A stretch of DNA of 64,000 bases, from NCBI GenBank assembly GCA_011525625.1, contig WYAX01000016.1, positions 1 through 64,000 of the forward strand. Direction: 5' to 3'. Origin of the DNA: Nitrospira defluvii. Lineage in GTDB: Bacteria > Nitrospirota > Nitrospiria > Nitrospirales > Nitrospiraceae. Numbering within the stretch: position 1 is the stretch's first letter; every line of letters begins with the position of its first letter. The notes below the pieces were generated by a model that did not search any database, was not told where the DNA came from, and saw nothing but the letters and a program-made list of their open reading frames with translations. Below are positions 60,901 to 64,000 of this stretch, in pieces. The position numbers and the translations under genes were made by a program.

Positions 60901-62461
60901 TCTGGTTCAGGCCTGGACGTTGGACGGCCTGTGGGGGCAGGGAACGGACGAGGATCGACTTCGCGCGGCGCAGGCGCGAGGGTTTCTCCACCTGATGTTG
61001 TTGGCGCAAGTCTTCGGCGAACCCTCTGAGAGCCGTCCTTCTTTTCTCATCCTCACCCAGGGAGTTCATCACGTCACCGGCGAAGAGCGCATCTCCCCGG
61101 AACGGGCCACCCTCTTGGGTGCCGCGTTGGTCATGCCGCAGGAATACCCCGGCCTCCTGTGCCGGGTGCTCGATCTGGACCACCGACTGTTCGACGCTCC
61201 CGAGACGGACCGGTGGGGAGAGCGGTTGGTCTTGGAAGCGTCTGCGGCCGATCTCGATCCCATCGTCGTCTACCGCGGTCCGCATCGATGGGTGCGAAGC
61301 TTCGAGCCGCTGCCGTCTGAAGCAACCGCGGATGGACGATGCATGCTGCGTGATCGAGCGGTCTGTCTGATCACCGGCGGATTGGGCGGAGTAGGCCTGC
61401 GCATGGCGGAACAGCTTCTCCGCAGCAGACATGCACGAGTGGTGCTCGTGGGCCGCTCCCACCCGTCGACTGAACAACGAGAGACCGTGGCGAGTTGGGA
61501 ACGGCTCGGGGCCGAGGTCTTGCTGTGTCGGGCCGACGTAGCCGATATCGCGCAGATGCGGAAGGTCATCGAGCAGGTGCATGCACGGTTTGGCCCCATC
61601 CATGCCGTCATTCACGCGGCAGGCGTCGCGGGCGGCGGATTGCTGGCATTCAAAACGACGCAGTCCGTCTGGGAGGAGTTCCGGGCGAAGGTCCTGGGTG
61701 CCGCAGTGTTGGACGAGTTGTTTCGAGAGGAGCCGCTGGACCTGCTGCTGTTCTGTTCGTCCTTGACGGCCGTGGTCGGCGGGATCGGGCAAAGCGCCTA
61801 TTGCGCGGCGAATGCCTATCTCGATGCGTTGGCGCAGTCCGGTCGACACGCGGGGCGGCGCATGCTCTCCGTCAACTTCGACCGTTGGCGCCATGTCGGC
61901 ATGGCGATCAAGGCCGAAGCCGTCATGCGCACCCTGGGCGTCGGCGACGCCGAATTGGATGGCATGACGGAGCAGGAAAGCCGGGAGGTCGTTCGACGTG
62001 TCCTCCAGGGGCCAGACCTGGCGCAGCTGGTGCAGTCCATTCGAGACCTGCCTGCCTTGATCGCCACAGCTGCGCAACCGCGCGCATTGAACGGGGCGCT
62101 CCAGTCGCATGTAGGCATGAACAGGGCAGAGGCCTCGTCTCCCACGGCCGTCCCTGAGGGGCGCGAGGAACTGGAGCGGCAATTGGAAGGGCTCTGGCGC
62201 CAGGTGTTGGGGGCGGAGCAGATCGGCCGCGAGCAGGATTTTTTTCAGGCAGGGGGAGAATCCCTTGCTGCGCTGCAGCTTCTGAATCGTGTGCAGGAGC
62301 TGTACCGATTGGAGGTGTCGTTGCGGGACTTCTTCTCCGCTCCGACGATCTCGGGTTTAGCTGTAACCATTCGTGCCGCGCAGGCGTCGGGGGCGCGCGA
62401 GGAAGCGGGGATCGTGCCCGTGCCGCGCGCATCGCGACGGTTGCGGAGTGTCACGGCGTAG
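57914..62461 (+). CDS. Type I polyketide synthase, KS-AT-KR-ACP
   Basis: 1515 residues. Ketosynthase (about 15-440: TACSTSLVAVH with active Cys near 187, EAHGTGTPMGD, KSNIGHLDAAAG); acyltransferase (about 530-850: GHSIGEYVA near 630, and HAFHS, typical of malonyl-CoA use); ketoreductase (about 1150-1340: ITGGLGGVGL, catalytic SAYCAANAY); ACP (DFFQAGGESLAALQ near 1446). No dehydratase, enoylreductase or thioesterase. It would add one malonate unit and reduce it to a hydroxyl. Confidence 0.93.
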   Translation: MNRFDSQTEPTAQQEGLDIAVIGMAGRFPGAPDVETFWRNLSDGEESVSALTLQQLLDAGVDRQTAERPNYVKARAILEGIDLFDAPLFGMTPKEAEMTDPQQRLLLECAWETLDRAGYDPLRYSGSIGVYAGSSTSGYLYQLFPRRVLLQSPAEMSAMLGVEKDSLATRLSYKLNLRGPSLAVQTACSTSLVAVHLACQALLSGECDMALAGGVSVTVPQTVGYLYQEGGIVSPDGHCRAFDAKAEGTVGGSGVGLVLLKRLHDALSEGDHILAVVKGSAVNNDGASKVGYTAPGVEGQARVITAAHVAAGVDAESISYVEAHGTGTPMGDPIEVAGLTEAFRASTARAGFCAIGSVKSNIGHLDAAAGIAGMIKTILALVHRKIPASLHFTDPNPAIDFTATPFYVNRKLTQWEGRRPRRAGVSSFGLGGTNAHIVLEEAPAAPAVSASPDETPRLLILSARSKEAVTKAAERLADSLSATPDVDLDDVAYTLQEGRRTFPYRRWVVAQSAEKARQGLAGPDLFSGASGPIAETDRIAFMFSGQGSQYAHMGRGLYEQQPTFRQEVDRCADLLTRHLGRDIRRVLFPNVAGESEVIHRTAMTQPALFVFEYALARTWMAWGVSPVAMIGHSIGEYVAACLSGLFSLEDALAVVAMRGRLMQELPPGGMAAVSLTEAELRPLLGSGLDLAAVNAPTQCVVSGPQESLTKFEGDLAARGIKLRRLSTSHAFHSAMMEPMLARFSSFLSTVTFHEVRIPWVSNVTGGWIRRDEAADPAYWVRHLRGTVRFSDGVRTLCEGPPKILLEVGPGRTLQTLAQRHAEASTGPIHASIPGRELNEMAGLLMALGSLWGAGASVDWSGVRSGRRGRRVPLPAYPFERQRYWLETRQDVPQSASLNSRRDPSQWFYQPSWKRSVLVSKKEPRTDGHWLIFVDDDRAEGWLRAQLTPLVGSVTTVRPGAGFARESDGRYRLRLDSRDDHETLRRELAAGGADASCLVQAWTLDGLWGQGTDEDRLRAAQARGFLHLMLLAQVFGEPSESRPSFLILTQGVHHVTGEERISPERATLLGAALVMPQEYPGLLCRVLDLDHRLFDAPETDRWGERLVLEASAADLDPIVVYRGPHRWVRSFEPLPSEATADGRCMLRDRAVCLITGGLGGVGLRMAEQLLRSRHARVVLVGRSHPSTEQRETVASWERLGAEVLLCRADVADIAQMRKVIEQVHARFGPIHAVIHAAGVAGGGLLAFKTTQSVWEEFRAKVLGAAVLDELFREEPLDLLLFCSSLTAVVGGIGQSAYCAANAYLDALAQSGRHAGRRMLSVNFDRWRHVGMAIKAEAVMRTLGVGDAELDGMTEQESREVVRRVLQGPDLAQLVQSIRDLPALIATAAQPRALNGALQSHVGMNRAEASSPTAVPEGREELERQLEGLWRQVLGAEQIGREQDFFQAGGESLAALQLLNRVQELYRLEVSLRDFFSAPTISGLAVTIRAAQASGAREEAGIVPVPRASRRLRSVTA

Positions 62462-62471
62462 GGCTGAGCGG

Positions 62472-64000
62472 ATGGATTTGATTCGATTCTTGCTCAAGAA
62501 ATCCTGGGGTCTGATGTGCTGTTCGATCGCGGCCGGCCTGATCAGCGGGCTTGCGGGAGCGGGATTGATCGCGGTGATCCATCGAGGCATGAACGAATCG
62601 CCGGTCTCGGCGTCCCTGGCCTGGAGTTTTCTTGGACTGGCAGTCGCGGTGGCCGTCTGCAAGGCCCTCTCGGAAATTCTACTCACCCGGCTGGGACAAT
62701 CGACGATCTCGGAACTTCGGTATCACTTGAGCCGCCGCATCCTCGATGCGCCCCTCGGACAACTCGATCGACTGGGCCATCACCGGCTGTTGGCCGCCTT
62801 GAGCGAGGATACCGACGTGATCGCGCAGGCCTATGTCCAATTGCCCCTGATCGGCATCAACGTGGCGACGACGCTGGGTTGTCTGGCCTACCTCGGCTGG
62901 TTGTCGTGGCCGATTCTCTTGCTCGTGCTGAGCGTGATGACGCTCGGCGCCCTGACCTTTCAATGGCAGGAACGCAAGGCCATCGCGTTTTTCACGCGAT
63001 CCCGCGAGACCAGCGATCGTCTGTTCGGCCACTTCCGCTCGATCATGGCGGGGATCAAGGAGCTCAAGCTGCATCGCGGCAGGAGACAAGCGTTTCTCGA
63101 CGATCAACTCAGGCACACGGTGAAGGCCTATGAGCGGGACTTCGTCGGCGGCATGACGGTCTATTCCATCGCGTCCAGCTGGGGGCTGCTGTTGTTCTAC
63201 GTCGCCATCGGCACGGTCTTGTTCGTCTGGCCGTCATGGCACGCCGACTCGACGGACACCATCGTCGGGACGACGCTGGTGTTGCTGTACATGATGGGGC
63301 CGTTTTCCCAAATCGTCGAATTGCTGCCGGGCGTGGGGCGCGCCAACGTGGCGTTGAGCAAGATCGACACCCTGGGGTTGTCGCTCGCTGCTGCCACGGA
63401 CGGCGACCGGCGCGAACCAGATCGACAAGCGGAAGGGATCGGCGTCGACTTGAACCTTCGCGGGTGGACCCGGCTCGATTTGGTCAACGTCACACACCGG
63501 TATGCCCGGGAAGGCGATGAACGCCCATTTCTGCTCGGGCCCATCGATTTGACGTTCCGGCCAGGCGAGGTGACGTTCCTGATCGGCGGCAACGGCAGCG
63601 GCAAGACAACGCTGGCGCTCCTGCTCCTCGGACTCTATCCGCCGGACGGCGGGCATATTGCGTTGGACGGCGTTCCGATCGACGACAGCAATCGCGAAGC
63701 CTACCGGCAGCTGTTCTCAACCGTATTTTCCGATTTTCATTTGTTCGACTCGCTGCTCGGACTGGAGCAGGACAATCTGGATGGGGTGGCGCGGGTGTAC
63801 CTTGAGCGACTGCGGCTGGAATCGAAGGTCCGTATCGAGGGGGGGGCCTTCTCCACCCAAGCGTTGTCGCAGGGCCAACGCAAACGACTCGCCCTGCTGA
63901 CGGCCTACGTCGAGGACCGGCCCTTTTATCTGTTCGACGAGTGGGCCGCGGATCAGGATCCGTTGTTCCGCAAGGTGTTTTATACGGAATTGCTGCCCGA
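62472..64000 (+). CDS. Cyclic-peptide-type ABC exporter, 3' end beyond window
   Basis: The first 509 codons of a fused membrane/ATPase exporter. Six helices lie in about residues 10-290. The ATPase half has Walker A GGNGSGKTTLA (near residue 373), LSQGQRKRLALL signature and YLFDEWAADQDP Walker B. Fold and FDEWAADQDP phrase match the PvdE/SyrD-type cyclic peptide exporters. It lies 10 nt after the PKS and should export the cluster's product to the periplasm. The last few dozen residues are cut off. Confidence 0.9.
   Translation, partial: MDLIRFLLKKSWGLMCCSIAAGLISGLAGAGLIAVIHRGMNESPVSASLAWSFLGLAVAVAVCKALSEILLTRLGQSTISELRYHLSRRILDAPLGQLDRLGHHRLLAALSEDTDVIAQAYVQLPLIGINVATTLGCLAYLGWLSWPILLLVLSVMTLGALTFQWQERKAIAFFTRSRETSDRLFGHFRSIMAGIKELKLHRGRRQAFLDDQLRHTVKAYERDFVGGMTVYSIASSWGLLLFYVAIGTVLFVWPSWHADSTDTIVGTTLVLLYMMGPFSQIVELLPGVGRANVALSKIDTLGLSLAAATDGDRREPDRQAEGIGVDLNLRGWTRLDLVNVTHRYAREGDERPFLLGPIDLTFRPGEVTFLIGGNGSGKTTLALLLLGLYPPDGGHIALDGVPIDDSNREAYRQLFSTVFSDFHLFDSLLGLEQDNLDGVARVYLERLRLESKVRIEGGAFSTQALSQGQRKRLALLTAYVEDRPFYLFDEWAADQDPLFRKVFYTELLP

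Noticed and set aside
60839..62182. 447-codon frame antisense to the PKS
   Set aside because: GC-rich shadow of the ketoreductase and ACP region.
1..64000. CRISPR arrays
   Set aside because: No regularly spaced identical repeats were seen; the tandem 11- and 12-mers occur only in pairs without spacers.

Overview
The window looks like a chromosome segment of a Nitrospira-type bacterium (phylum Nitrospirota). This is inferred from gene content and GC-rich codon use; no ribosomal RNA or nitrite-oxidation gene is present to prove it. The DNA splits into four blocks: a decayed accessory strip (1-6.5 kb), a cobalamin block (6.5-27.3 kb), a filamentous-phage-like block with an integrase (27.3-35.2 kb), and core genes followed by a hybrid NRPS/PKS cluster (35.2-64 kb).

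The accessory strip holds the start of an IS3-type transposase, tRNA-Phe and tRNA-Ser(GCU), a small zinc-ribbon gene, a truncated gene, a fluoride-channel (CrcB) remnant, and an outer-membrane protein/TlpA pair. The cobalamin block starts with a promoter and a cobalamin riboswitch. It continues as one tightly overlapping operon: cbiX, a DUF3209 gene, a ferredoxin-reductase-like flavoprotein, an unknown gene, cbiD, cbiC, cbiET, cbiL, cbiG, cbiH, an unknown gene, cbiF, cobA-hemD, bluB, cbiA and cbiP. A Ni/Co transporter follows, then a second cobalamin riboswitch ahead of a TonB-dependent receptor, a PepSY membrane protein and the corrinoid adenosyltransferase. No cbiJ/cobK, cbiB, cobU/P, cobS or cobT was recognised here.

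The phage-like block has HTH, replication initiation (Rep_trans), zinc-ribbon, small DNA-binding-like, adsorption-protein-like, DUF2523-like, Zot, two coat-like small proteins, RadC and a tyrosine integrase. Many of these genes overlap by 4 nt. The integrase runs into tRNA-Ser(UGA) just downstream of serS. The last 23 bp of that tRNA recur exactly at 1984-2006. Beside each copy, on the inner side, lies a tandem pair of 11-mers (TAGCCACAATT and CTGCCACAATT). This suggests that the whole 33-kb stretch, B12 operon included, is or was one integrative element.

Right of the tRNA lie core genes: serS, a PA0069-type radical SAM protein, rhodanese, DUF362, OmpH/Skp, an HD-GYP/HEAT pair, a GDSL esterase, thioredoxin, zwf, gnd, a nucleotidyltransferase, threonine aldolase and an ATP/ADP-carrier-like transporter. 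From 51.5 kb a biosynthetic cluster begins: FAAL-ACP-C-A plus a guanidinoacetate-methyltransferase-like domain; a separate ORF with the missing end of the A domain plus a PCP; a KS-AT-KR-ACP polyketide synthase; and a cyclic-peptide-type ABC exporter cut by the window edge. The split adenylation domain with its unusual methyltransferase, and the tRNA-bounded B12/inovirus island, are the two most notable findings.
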